Below are positions 49,811-57,606 of a stretch of 64,000 nt of DNA, piece after piece. Every line of letters starts with the position of its first letter. Position 1 is the stretch's first letter. The notes under the pieces are model-generated. The model searched no databases, was not told the origin of the DNA, and was given only the letters and a program-made list of their open reading frames with translations. The stretch spans positions 1-64,000 of the forward strand of contig PQAL01000018.1 in the NCBI GenBank assembly GCA_003105035.1, read 5' to 3'. Source of the stretch: Anaerolineales bacterium. Its GTDB lineage: Bacteria; Chloroflexota; Anaerolineae; Anaerolineales; UBA4823. Made by a program: the position numbers and the translations under genes.

Positions 49811-50635
49811 TCACAAGCGAATTATATAGACAATCACGACGAGTAGTGAAACGCAAAACGAATAAATTGCGAATATGTGTAGGGATCGCTTGGCCAGGAA
49901 GCTTAACAACCAGTGGATCGCCAGGTAACCCACCACCGCGGCTGTGATGAACCCGGCCAGCAATGTGGGCAGCTGGCCTGAAAAGTTGGGTAGCTTAAGT
50001 AAATCGAGTACTGCCAACAGCCCCGCACCGAGAAACACCGGAACAGACATCAAAAATGAGAATCGGGCTGCGGCAGGCCGGTCCAAATTACGAACCATCC
50101 CACCTGTGATGGTGGAGCCGGAGCGTGAGATTCCCGGAAAAAGCGATATGATCTGAAATAATCCGATGATTAGCGCATCTAACCAGGTAGTGTTATCAAG
50201 TTGACGGTTGCGTTTACCCACCAGCTCAGCGGTCACCAGCAGGGCTGTGGTACCAAGCAGGAAAAGACCCGCAGCCAGCGGGCTGGCGAATGCCTTCTCA
50301 ATCAGGTCTTTGAAAAATAACCCGGCAATCAAGGCGGGGACGGTAGCCAGGACTAAAAACCAGCCAAGGCGTGCCATTGGATCTGCGAAAGGTTTTCGCT
50401 GGATCAAACCGCTGATCACAAGCTTGATGATCTGGAACAGGTCCTTCCAGAAGTAGGCGATGACTGCCAGAAGCGTACCCAATTGAACCAGCACATCAAA
50501 AATGAACGCATCCTGGATGGTGATTTGCCAGTTAAATAGATAAGGCATGAGCACCAGGTGGGCAGAGCTTGAAATGGGTAGGAACTCGGTCAGGCCTTGG
50601 ATGATGCCAAGTAGGATGGATTGAAAGATGGTCAT
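49811..50635 (-). CDS. uppP: Undecaprenyl-diphosphatase
   Basis: 274 residues with eight helices. Signature motifs are IIQGLTEFLPISSSAHLVL (E/Q-rich active site) and FPGISRSGSTITGGMVRNLDRPAAARFSFLMSVP (split: GISRSGSTI and RFSFLMSVP). It recycles the undecaprenyl carrier for peptidoglycan and other surface polymers by removing a phosphate at the outer membrane face. Its start overlaps the tgt stop by 4 bp (ATGA). Confidence 0.96.
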   Translation of the reverse strand: MTIFQSILLGIIQGLTEFLPISSSAHLVLMPYLFNWQITIQDAFIFDVLVQLGTLLAVIAYFWKDLFQIIKLVISGLIQRKPFADPMARLGWFLVLATVPALIAGLFFKDLIEKAFASPLAAGLFLLGTTALLVTAELVGKRNRQLDNTTWLDALIIGLFQIISLFPGISRSGSTITGGMVRNLDRPAAARFSFLMSVPVFLGAGLLAVLDLLKLPNFSGQLPTLLAGFITAAVVGYLAIHWLLSFLAKRSLHIFAIYSFCVSLLVVIVYIIRL

Positions 50636-51744
50636 GTGTTTCTATCCCAGTGTTCGAGAAAATTGATGGCAAATTGCTCAAACTCACCTTCCGAGATTGC
50701 CATGCGGATATCGGCCATTAAGGTAAGCAGGATATTCAGGTTGTGGATCGTCAGGAGCGTGGCTGCCAAAATTTCTTTTGACAGCACCAGGTGCCTGACA
50801 TATGCACTGGAGAAATTCCGGCAGGTATAACAGGAACACTGCTCATCGATTGGGGATTTATCGGAGACGTATTTAGCGTTGGCCAGGTTGAGCCGGCCAG
50901 TGCGGGTGATAGCCGCATGGTGACGTGCCAGGCGGGTGGGCAAGACGCAGTCGAAAATGTCCACCCCGCGCTGCACACCTGTAACCAGATCTTCCGGAGA
51001 ACCCACTCCCATCAGGTAACGGGGTTTGTCTTCTGGCAAGCAGCCGTCCACCAGCTCAAGGATGGAATTGGTTTCCTGCTTGGTTTCTCCAACTGACAAC
51101 CCTCCGATGGCATAACCGGGCAGATCGAGGGTAGACATGAATTCAGCCGAACACTGGCGCAGCTCGGGATATACACCTCCCTGGATGATCCCAAATAATG
51201 CCTGGTCTTGGCGGGTTTTTACCTTTATACAACGCTCAGCCCAGGCATGCGTGCGTTCCATGGCAATTCTATTTGTCTCCACATCATAAGGAGGGCCACA
51301 TTCATCGAACGCCATGATGATATCTGCCCCGAGATTTTCTTGGATGGCGATGGATTTTTCAGGCGTGATGCGGTGCATAGAACCATCAATGTGACTTTTG
51401 AATGTCACCCCATGTGCGTCGATCTTGCGACTTTCAGCCAGGGAGAACACCTGGAAACCGCCAGAATCGGTGAGAATCGGACGATCCCAGTGCATAAAGG
51501 AGTGCAAACCGCCCAACTCCGCAATAAGCTCATCACCCGGTCGTAGATACAGGTGATAGGTATTGGCTAATACCAGGTTGGCGTTGAGCTCTTCCAGCTG
51601 GGCTGGAGTGACGGCTTTGACGGTTGCCTGGGTTCCGACCGGTGCAAACAAGGGTGTCTCAAGGGCACCATGTGGCGTTTGAAATAAGCCCCTGCGGGCG
51701 CGGCCGCAGCGTGCCATTATATCGAAATGAAAGCCAGTACTCAT
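50632..51744 (-). CDS. tgt: tRNA-guanine transglycosylase (queuine tRNA-ribosyltransferase)
   Basis: 370 residues, normal bacterial length. Active-site Asp residues are in LTDSGGFQVFSL and DCVLPTRLARHH, with the substrate loop in GGLSVGETKQE and zinc ligands in CSCYTCRNF with a later His. It exchanges guanine-34 for preQ1 in GUN anticodon tRNAs, which include tRNA-Asn and tRNA-Asp. No Shine-Dalgarno is visible. A TATAAT 11 bp before the ATG suggests a very short 5' leader. Confidence 0.96.
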   Translation of the reverse strand: MSTGFHFDIMARCGRARRGLFQTPHGALETPLFAPVGTQATVKAVTPAQLEELNANLVLANTYHLYLRPGDELIAELGGLHSFMHWDRPILTDSGGFQVFSLAESRKIDAHGVTFKSHIDGSMHRITPEKSIAIQENLGADIIMAFDECGPPYDVETNRIAMERTHAWAERCIKVKTRQDQALFGIIQGGVYPELRQCSAEFMSTLDLPGYAIGGLSVGETKQETNSILELVDGCLPEDKPRYLMGVGSPEDLVTGVQRGVDIFDCVLPTRLARHHAAITRTGRLNLANAKYVSDKSPIDEQCSCYTCRNFSSAYVRHLVLSKEILAATLLTIHNLNILLTLMADIRMAISEGEFEQFAINFLEHWDRNT

Positions 51745-51755
51745 GGTGAAGCCTG

Positions 51756-51761
51756 ATTATA
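51756..51761 (-). promoter_or_regulatory. -10 element of the tgt-uppP operon
   Basis: TATAAT on the minus strand, 11 bp before ATG 51744. Transcription would begin about 5 nt before the start codon. Confidence 0.5.
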
Positions 51762-51787
51762 ACCCATCCGTATGCCCCGCCGGCTAG

Positions 51788-51796
51788 TGTTATAAT
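51788..51796 (+). promoter_or_regulatory. Extended -10 promoter of the class III aminotransferase gene
   Basis: TGTTATAAT, a perfect extended -10, divergent from the tgt promoter. The transcript would have an untranslated leader of about 118 nt, with CCTGTA (51830-51835) complementary to TACAGG (51894-51899) enclosing further short stems. An AAGGAG ribosome site follows. Confidence 0.6.
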
Positions 51797-51920
51797 TTTC
51801 ACATCGGCTAAATCATATACATTTATTAACCTGTAGACATCAAATCGCTGGTGCCTTTCCGGCGGCTTACGATGCTATCTTGCGGGCGGGGTTTACAGGA
51901 ACAAACAAGGAGAGAAAAAT

Positions 51921-53258
51921 ATGCAAATCTATGATCTTCCAGGACCAAAGGCAAAAGCCATTATTGAACGTGATTCAGCTGTAATCTCACCTTCGTATGC
52001 ACGCGCTTATCCATTTGTGATGGATCATGGGAAAGGGTCGGATGTATGGGATGTGGATGGCCATCATTTTCTAGATTTTGCGGCCGGTATCGCTGTGACT
52101 GCGACCGGGCATAGCCATCCCAAAGTGGTCCAGGCCATTAAGGACCAGTCGGAGAAGTTCCTTCATATCTCAGCAGATTTTTACCATGAAGCCTGGGTCA
52201 ATCTCGGTGAACGCTTGGACCAGATAGCGCCTTTTCAGGAAGATGCCGTCTCGTTCATGACGAACTCCGGCACCGAGAGCGTGGAGGCAGCCATTAAGCT
52301 GGCACGTTATCATACTGGTGCTAGCCAGTTCATCGGATTTCTGGGGGCATTCCATGGACGGACCCTGGGATCATTAAGCTTCACCGCCAGCAAGCCTATA
52401 TACCATGAAGGTTTTTACCCATTGATGAACGGGGTTGTACATGTACCCTATCCTGACCCGTACCGGCCGGTATTCAATCAACGCCCGGGCGAAGATTACG
52501 GCGAGACGGTGGTGAGGTATATTGAAGAGCAGGTATTGGGAAAATTACTGCCTGCAGAAGATGTCGCAGGGTTGCTGGTCGAATCGATCCAGGGTGAAGG
52601 TGGATATATCATCCCACCTGAGGGTTTCTACCCGGCGCTGCGTGACTTATGTGATCGCCATGACATCCTGCTCATTGTAGATGAGGTTCAATCAGGCATG
52701 GGGCGTACAGGCAAGTGGTGGGCAATTGAGCACTTCGGCATTGAGCCTGATATTGTGTGCGTGGGCAAAGGCATCGCTTCAGGCATCCCACTGGGGGCCA
52801 TCATCGCTCGCAAGAGCATTGTCTCGTGGCCTCTGGGCTCGCACGGCAACACTTACGGTGGAAACCCAATAGCTTGTGCAGCTGCGCTGGCAACCTTGGA
52901 CCTGATTCAGGATGAATATCTGCAGAATGCCCAGGAAGTGGGCGATTATACCCTGGATGCCTTGAATGAGATTGCTGTGCGCCACCCGAGTATTGGCCAG
53001 GTACGCGGTAAAGGCCTGATGATCGGAGTGGAATTTGTCAAGAACAAGCAGAGCAAGGAACCAGCCCATGACATGAGCGAGCGGATTGTCCAGCGCGCCT
53101 TTGAGCGTGGATTGCTGACATTGGGCTGTGGGAAGAGCACCATCCGCATCTCTCCATCGCTCAATATCACCAAGAGTGAGATGGATGATGGCCTGGAAAT
53201 CTTCGAAGAATCGATATCCCTGGCAGAAAAGGAATTCCAAATCTCACATGTTGCCTGA
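51921..53258 (+). CDS. Class III PLP-dependent aminotransferase (4-aminobutyrate/acetylornithine type)
   Basis: 445 residues. Class III signature: LLIVDEVQSGMGRTGKWWAI with the PLP-contacting Asp, and CVGKGIASGIPLGAII containing the Schiff-base Lys. NSGTESVEAAIKLAR and GAFHGRTLGSLSFT form the cofactor pocket. Length and the YARAYPF N-terminus fit GABA or related omega-amino acid aminotransferases better than the shorter ArgD. Substrate not certain. Overlaps the following kinase gene by 11 bp. Confidence 0.88.
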   Translation: MQIYDLPGPKAKAIIERDSAVISPSYARAYPFVMDHGKGSDVWDVDGHHFLDFAAGIAVTATGHSHPKVVQAIKDQSEKFLHISADFYHEAWVNLGERLDQIAPFQEDAVSFMTNSGTESVEAAIKLARYHTGASQFIGFLGAFHGRTLGSLSFTASKPIYHEGFYPLMNGVVHVPYPDPYRPVFNQRPGEDYGETVVRYIEEQVLGKLLPAEDVAGLLVESIQGEGGYIIPPEGFYPALRDLCDRHDILLIVDEVQSGMGRTGKWWAIEHFGIEPDIVCVGKGIASGIPLGAIIARKSIVSWPLGSHGNTYGGNPIACAAALATLDLIQDEYLQNAQEVGDYTLDALNEIAVRHPSIGQVRGKGLMIGVEFVKNKQSKEPAHDMSERIVQRAFERGLLTLGCGKSTIRISPSLNITKSEMDDGLEIFEESISLAEKEFQISHVA

Positions 53259-54801
53259 TTTTCGCGTCAGACAACGCGATTATTTATTAGAAATCAGCCG
53301 TGCCCTGACCCAGGAGCTTGACCTAGATAAGCTCCTGGGACGCATTCTATACATATCGGCCGAAATGCTGGCGGGTCAGGCCGGGTTGGTCGCCTTGCGG
53401 GCCGAGAAGGGTGGCTGGAAGGTGGCCACCAGCCTGGGGATCCCGTCAAGCCTGGCACGCTACCTTGAGCCAATGTTGGCTGAAATCCCCGATAACGAAG
53501 ACCCGGCACGTTTCGAGCTCCCGGAAGTCAACCGCCTGCTGCAGAACCTTGCTCGAACAGTTGGCCTGGGATTGCTCACTGGGGTTGGTTTACCCCTAAT
53601 CACGCGTGAAAAGGTGATCGGTGTGATTTTTGTCTTTAGGAATTATCCAGGCATATTCTCATCCAATGATCGTGCCTTATTGCAGAGCTTCGCTAACCAG
53701 GCAGCCATCGCGGTGGACAATGCCCAGCTTTACCAGCAAGTCAGCCAGGATAAGCAACGCATGGATGCCCTGCTCGACTCGGCTGCAGATGGCATCCTGA
53801 TACTGTCTGCGGGTCATATCATTACCCGCTGTAACCCGGCGTTTGCCCGCATGTTGGAAGAACCCGTCAATCACATCATTGGTAAATTACATGATGAGGT
53901 CATCAGGCTGACTTGCCGCGAGGATATGCCAACTCTGGAGGAAGCGGAAACGGGTGGCTGGCCTCTAACCCCGAATGCCACGCTGTACGTTGAGGGAGAC
54001 CTGCAGCGATCATCGGGAGTGCCATTGCCGGTGGGCATCACCTATGCGCCATTGATCTCTGGAAGCGGCAGCCTGTTGAACATTATCGCTACTGTGCGTG
54101 ATATCACCCGTTTCAGGGAAGCAGAGGAGCTAAAAAGCACTTTCATCTCGGTGATTAGCCACGAGCTAAAAACTCCAGTAGCTCTCATCAAGGGCTATGT
54201 GGGAACCCTGCGCCGGGAAGATGCCAATTGGGACCGGGAGGTCATCAAGGACAGCCTGGCCGTGATCGAAGAAGAAGCTGACCGACTGACCGGATTGATC
54301 GAGAATCTGCTGGATGCATCCCGATTGCAAGCTGGGGGTTTGTCGATCAAAATGGCGGATATTGACCTAAAATTGATCGCTGACCGGATTGCCAAGCGCT
54401 TTCAAACCCAATCCGACATCCACGAGATTTCTGTGGATTTTCCAGAGAATTTTCCCATTGTGAATGGCGATGAGACCCGCCTCGAGCAGGTACTTTCTAA
54501 CCTGGTGTCGAACGCGATAAAATATTCACCTGAAGGTGGGGAGATCAGTATCAGTGGACAAGTAAGACCCAATAACGTGATCCTGTGTGTTAGCGATCAG
54601 GGACCTGGGGTTGCCCCGGAAGATATCCCCCACATATTTGATCGTTTTTACCGCTCATCCATTGCAAAACGGACTACGAAAGGTGCCGGATTAGGTTTAT
54701 ACTTGGCACGCGCAGTGGTTGAAGCGCATGGGGGCCGGATCTGGGTTGACCCGCAACCTGGCAAAGGGGCGCGCATCTGTTTTTCAATACCGCGGGGTTA
54801 G
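53248..54801 (+). CDS. Soluble GAF-PAS histidine kinase
   Basis: 517 residues from ATG 53248; the open frame extends upstream inside the aminotransferase gene but only there does the GAF domain begin. GAF domain (about 15-170), PAS domain (about 175-295), HisKA with FISVISHELKTPVALIKGY, and HATPase with QVLSNLVSNAIKYSPEGG, VSDQGPGVAPED and GAGLGLYLARAVV. There is no membrane segment, so the sensor is cytoplasmic. The ribosome site is weak (AAGGA 15 nt away), suggesting coupling to the upstream gene. No adjacent response regulator with a receiver domain. Confidence 0.93.
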   Translation: MLPDFRVRQRDYLLEISRALTQELDLDKLLGRILYISAEMLAGQAGLVALRAEKGGWKVATSLGIPSSLARYLEPMLAEIPDNEDPARFELPEVNRLLQNLARTVGLGLLTGVGLPLITREKVIGVIFVFRNYPGIFSSNDRALLQSFANQAAIAVDNAQLYQQVSQDKQRMDALLDSAADGILILSAGHIITRCNPAFARMLEEPVNHIIGKLHDEVIRLTCREDMPTLEEAETGGWPLTPNATLYVEGDLQRSSGVPLPVGITYAPLISGSGSLLNIIATVRDITRFREAEELKSTFISVISHELKTPVALIKGYVGTLRREDANWDREVIKDSLAVIEEEADRLTGLIENLLDASRLQAGGLSIKMADIDLKLIADRIAKRFQTQSDIHEISVDFPENFPIVNGDETRLEQVLSNLVSNAIKYSPEGGEISISGQVRPNNVILCVSDQGPGVAPEDIPHIFDRFYRSSIAKRTTKGAGLGLYLARAVVEAHGGRIWVDPQPGKGARICFSIPRG

Positions 54802-54833
54802 ATAAAGGATATTACGACCATCCGCGAAAATTC

Positions 54834-54858
54834 ATACCCTTCGTCGTTGAGAGGGTAT
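54834..54858 (+). terminator. Possible weak terminator between kinase and CpXC genes
   Basis: ATACCCT (54834-54840) pairs with AGGGTAT (54852-54858) around an 11-nt loop, followed by TTGTTAT. It lies just before the ribosome site AGGAG of the next gene, so it could equally be a translational hairpin. Confidence 0.4.
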
Positions 54859-54877
54859 TTGTTATCAGGAGTTGTGC

Positions 54878-56218
54878 ATGCCAAAGACGCGTATTAACTG
54901 TCCAAATTGCCGCCAGCCGATCATGGCAGACATCGACCAGTTGTTTGATGTCGGCCAGGACCCGACCGCCAAGCAGAAAATCCTCTCTGGGGCTTTCAAC
55001 CAGGCAGCCTGCCCCAATTGTGGCTACCGGGGAATGATTGCCACACCAATTGTCTATCACGATCCGGACAAGGAGCTGTTGCTTACCTATTTTCCACCTG
55101 AGCTAAGCTTACCAATCAATGAGCAGGAACGGATCATCGGTCCCCTGATCACCCGCATCACCAATAGCCTACCCCAGGAAAAACGGAAAGCCTACCTGCT
55201 CCAGCCACAAGCGATGTTTACCTTACAAACCATGCTGGAGCGAATCCTGGCCGCAGATGGGATCACCAAGGATATGATCCAGGCGCAACAAGACCGCATG
55301 AATTTGTTGCAGCGTCTGCTCAATGCATCGGACGAAATGCTAAAGGAAATCACGAGCAAAGAAGACGCTTTATTCGACAATGATTTCTTTAACATTCTCA
55401 ACCGGTTGATCGAAGCCTCCACGGTGAACGGCGACCAGGAATCAGCCAGGCGGCTGACTGAGCTACAGAAAAAGCTATTGGGCATGACAACTTTTGGTAA
55501 GCAGGTCCAGGAACAATCAAAGGACGTTGAAGCAGCGATCCAGATGTTGCAAGCGGCAGGGAAATCGCTGACGCGTGAGAAACTACTTGAAATGGTGGTC
55601 AATGCTCCCAACGAGACACAGCTGAGCGTGCTGGTCAGCCTGGCCAGAGCTGGCATGGATTACGAGTTTTTCAAGTTACTCAGTGAGAAGATCGACCGGG
55701 CACGCGGTGATGGGCGAGAACGATTGATCAAGCTGCGTGACCAGTTACTGGATATGACCCAGGCAATCGACAAACAGATGGGAGAACGCCTGGCCCAATC
55801 GCACAAGAATCTGGCAGCCATCCTGCAGTCCAAGGATATTAAAGAGACGATGGCTCAAAATCTGACCATTGTAGATGAGTTTTTCGTCCAGGCCTTCAAT
55901 GAAGAAATGGAAGCTGCCCGCAAGGCCGGCGACCTCGAGAAGATCAGCAAGCTGAAACAGGTCGAAGAGGTGGTGGATAGCGCCAGTGCTCCTCCCCCCG
56001 AGGTGGAATTGATCCAGGAGTTGCTGGAAACGGCAGCATCCGAGCAGGACCTGTTCAATAGGCTTAATGAACATCGAAAAGAGATCACCCCCGAGTTTAT
56101 GGAAATTCTATCCAGCCTGGTAGCCAGGACTGATTCGGGTGAAGATGAGGAGCTTAAAGCTCGTTTGAACCGGGTTTTTAGCGCCGCTCTCCGGCTAACC
56201 ATGTCGGAGAAATTATGA
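54878..56218 (+). CDS. CpXC-domain zinc protein with long helical C-terminus
   Basis: 446 residues from ATG 54878, with AGGAG 6 nt upstream. The N-terminal ~110 residues are a CpXC domain: INCPNCRQPIMADID at the start and AACPNCGYRGM form a four-cysteine zinc site. The remaining ~330 residues are predicted helical and charged, with possible coiled-coil stretches. No enzymatic motifs. The domain name describes the CPxC pairs; the biochemical role is unknown. Ends at a strong bidirectional terminator. Confidence 0.8.
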   Translation: MPKTRINCPNCRQPIMADIDQLFDVGQDPTAKQKILSGAFNQAACPNCGYRGMIATPIVYHDPDKELLLTYFPPELSLPINEQERIIGPLITRITNSLPQEKRKAYLLQPQAMFTLQTMLERILAADGITKDMIQAQQDRMNLLQRLLNASDEMLKEITSKEDALFDNDFFNILNRLIEASTVNGDQESARRLTELQKKLLGMTTFGKQVQEQSKDVEAAIQMLQAAGKSLTREKLLEMVVNAPNETQLSVLVSLARAGMDYEFFKLLSEKIDRARGDGRERLIKLRDQLLDMTQAIDKQMGERLAQSHKNLAAILQSKDIKETMAQNLTIVDEFFVQAFNEEMEAARKAGDLEKISKLKQVEEVVDSASAPPPEVELIQELLETAASEQDLFNRLNEHRKEITPEFMEILSSLVARTDSGEDEELKARLNRVFSAALRLTMSEKL

Positions 56219-56226
56219 GGGGCAAC

Positions 56227-56258
56227 AAAATCGGGGCTGTTTGTCAGCCCCGATTTTT
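56227..56258. terminator. Strong bidirectional terminator
   Basis: AAAATCGGGGCTG (56227-56239) pairs perfectly with CAGCCCCGATTTT (56245-56257) around TTTGT. The stem has A/T-runs on both sides, so it terminates the convergent CpXC (plus) and FHA (minus) genes. Confidence 0.92.
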
Positions 56259-56936
56259 CTATGAAACAGGTGGGTTATCCAACCGAAGCCCGTGGCCGCG
56301 CACAGTGATAAGGAATTGATGTCTGTTGTCGATTGCTGCTAACCGGTCGCGCAGCCGGCGGACGAGGGCATCCAGGGCCTGCTCCGAGATTCCGACCGCA
56401 TCTTCTTTTCCCCAGACTGCCTGGATCAATTCAACCCGGCTAACCACCCGACCTGGATTGTCGTATAGCACTTCCAGCAGCTGGTATTGTGATACAGAAA
56501 GGGGAGGCAGTAATTCAACGTCGCCAATCCACACCCGCCGCGCCCGTTTCTCAAGGCGGAGCCTGGTAGGTGCAGGAGCTGTTTCTGCCGGCTTTTGGCT
56601 TGAGAGCTCCAGAGGTATGGTGGAGTCAGAACTCATATAAACGAATTGCTGGGCGAGGGCGATCTGAATAACATCGCCATCTTGCAAGATCACCGGTTCG
56701 ATCACCACCTGACCATTGACATGGGTTCCGTTTTTGCTGCCCAGGTCTTCAAGCTGGATACCTTGAGCCTGGGGGATGAACCTGGCATGGTAGCGGGATA
56801 CCTGGCGATCCTGGATGATCACCGTGCATGAATCATCCCGCCCTACGATGACATCGCCTCTCAGCAACCATCGTTGACCATTTAATGGACCAGTTTGGGC
56901 AATCAGCAACGGGAAGTCTTCAGTCTCCAGTGCCAT
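56259..56936 (-). CDS. FHA domain - OmpR-type winged-helix transcription factor
   Basis: 225 residues. The FHA domain (about 8-105) has VIVGRDDSCTVIIQD, VSRYHARF and LEDLGSKNGTHVNG, which bind phosphothreonine. The C-terminal trans_reg_C winged helix (about 130-220) has LSVSQYQLLEVLYDNPGRVVSR and the recognition helix ALDALVRRLRDRL. There is no receiver domain. This layout couples Ser/Thr phosphorylation to transcription. A Ser/Thr kinase gene lies about 700 bp away on the other strand. GAGGAT about 6 nt before the ATG. Confidence 0.92.
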   Translation of the reverse strand: MALETEDFPLLIAQTGPLNGQRWLLRGDVIVGRDDSCTVIIQDRQVSRYHARFIPQAQGIQLEDLGSKNGTHVNGQVVIEPVILQDGDVIQIALAQQFVYMSSDSTIPLELSSQKPAETAPAPTRLRLEKRARRVWIGDVELLPPLSVSQYQLLEVLYDNPGRVVSRVELIQAVWGKEDAVGISEQALDALVRRLRDRLAAIDNRHQFLITVRGHGLRLDNPPVS

Positions 56937-57006
56937 GGTCTTATCCTCGATTATTTACTCTGGAAACCCGCATATGATTAGTGAATGATTAATATACCAT
57001 GATTTT

Positions 57007-57495
57007 TTATGGTAAAAAGACCGGTTTCTCGCGGTCCGTCAGATTAATCACGATAGCCTGGCTGGCTCTCACCAGGTTACCAGGGGTGATCAGGATTTCG
57101 TTTCCCCACACCCCAGCGCCAACTGCCAGGATGGGTTGGTTCAGCATGTCCAGATCCAGGAATGACCTGAAGCCTTCAGGCTGCCAGGAAAATGGAGGGA
57201 TGGAGCCGACCCGGTAACCGGTTGTCTGGAGCACCATCTCAGGATTAGCCAGCTGGATATTTCGGGAGTCTGCAGCCTTTTTAAGATGTCCGGAGACCAC
57301 GTTCTGATCGCCGCCCACCATGACCAAAATCCGTTCAGCCTTGTCCGTTTCAAAGATGAGGGTTTTGATCGCCTGGTGCTCGCTGATTCCAAGCACATTG
57401 GCTACTTGTGAAGCTCCTTTGGGTGTGGATATTGGAAAAATTGCCGTGGTGTACGGAATCGCCAGGTTATCCAGGAAGCGATGGGCAGGAAGCAT
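57007..57495 (-). CDS. YbaK/ProX-type aminoacyl-tRNA deacylase
   Basis: 162 residues, the usual size. Family features: LDNLAIPYTTAIFP, VANVLGISEHQAIKTLIFET with the conserved Lys, LVMVGGDQNVV, and VGSIPPFSW with FLDLDML near the C-terminus. These proteins hydrolyse mischarged Cys- or Ala-tRNA-Pro and related species. A perfect TATAAT lies 6 bp before the ATG with no Shine-Dalgarno, so the mRNA is probably leaderless. Confidence 0.93.
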   Translation of the reverse strand: MLPAHRFLDNLAIPYTTAIFPISTPKGASQVANVLGISEHQAIKTLIFETDKAERILVMVGGDQNVVSGHLKKAADSRNIQLANPEMVLQTTGYRVGSIPPFSWQPEGFRSFLDLDMLNQPILAVGAGVWGNEILITPGNLVRASQAIVINLTDREKPVFLP

Positions 57496-57501
57496 AATAT
57501 T

Positions 57502-57507
57502 ATTATA
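57502..57507 (-). promoter_or_regulatory. -10 element of a leaderless YbaK transcript
   Basis: TATAAT on the minus strand, ending 6 bp before ATG 57495, so transcription should start at or beside the start codon. Confidence 0.5.
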
Positions 57508-57567
57508 TCTGCTAATTCTGAGAATCAGCGTCGTTTACCAATCACCCATTCTTTCAGCAAGCAAAGG

Positions 57568-57600
57568 TATAATATCCTTATCCGGAACGCCACCGGATAA
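57568..57600 (+). promoter_or_regulatory. Promoter and 5'-end hairpin of the Ser/Thr kinase gene
   Basis: TATAAT (57568-57573) predicts a start near 57580. Almost all of the short leader is then a perfect 8-bp hairpin TTATCCGG (57578-57585)/CCGGATAA (57593-57600), followed by an A-run and the ATG at 57607. No separate Shine-Dalgarno is visible. Confidence 0.5.
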
Positions 57601-57606
57601 AAAAAC

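Noticed and set aside
53128-53247. N-terminal extension of the GAF-PAS kinase overlapping the aminotransferase gene
   Set aside because: It is a shadow of the aminotransferase coding sequence in another frame; the GAF domain begins just after ATG 53248.
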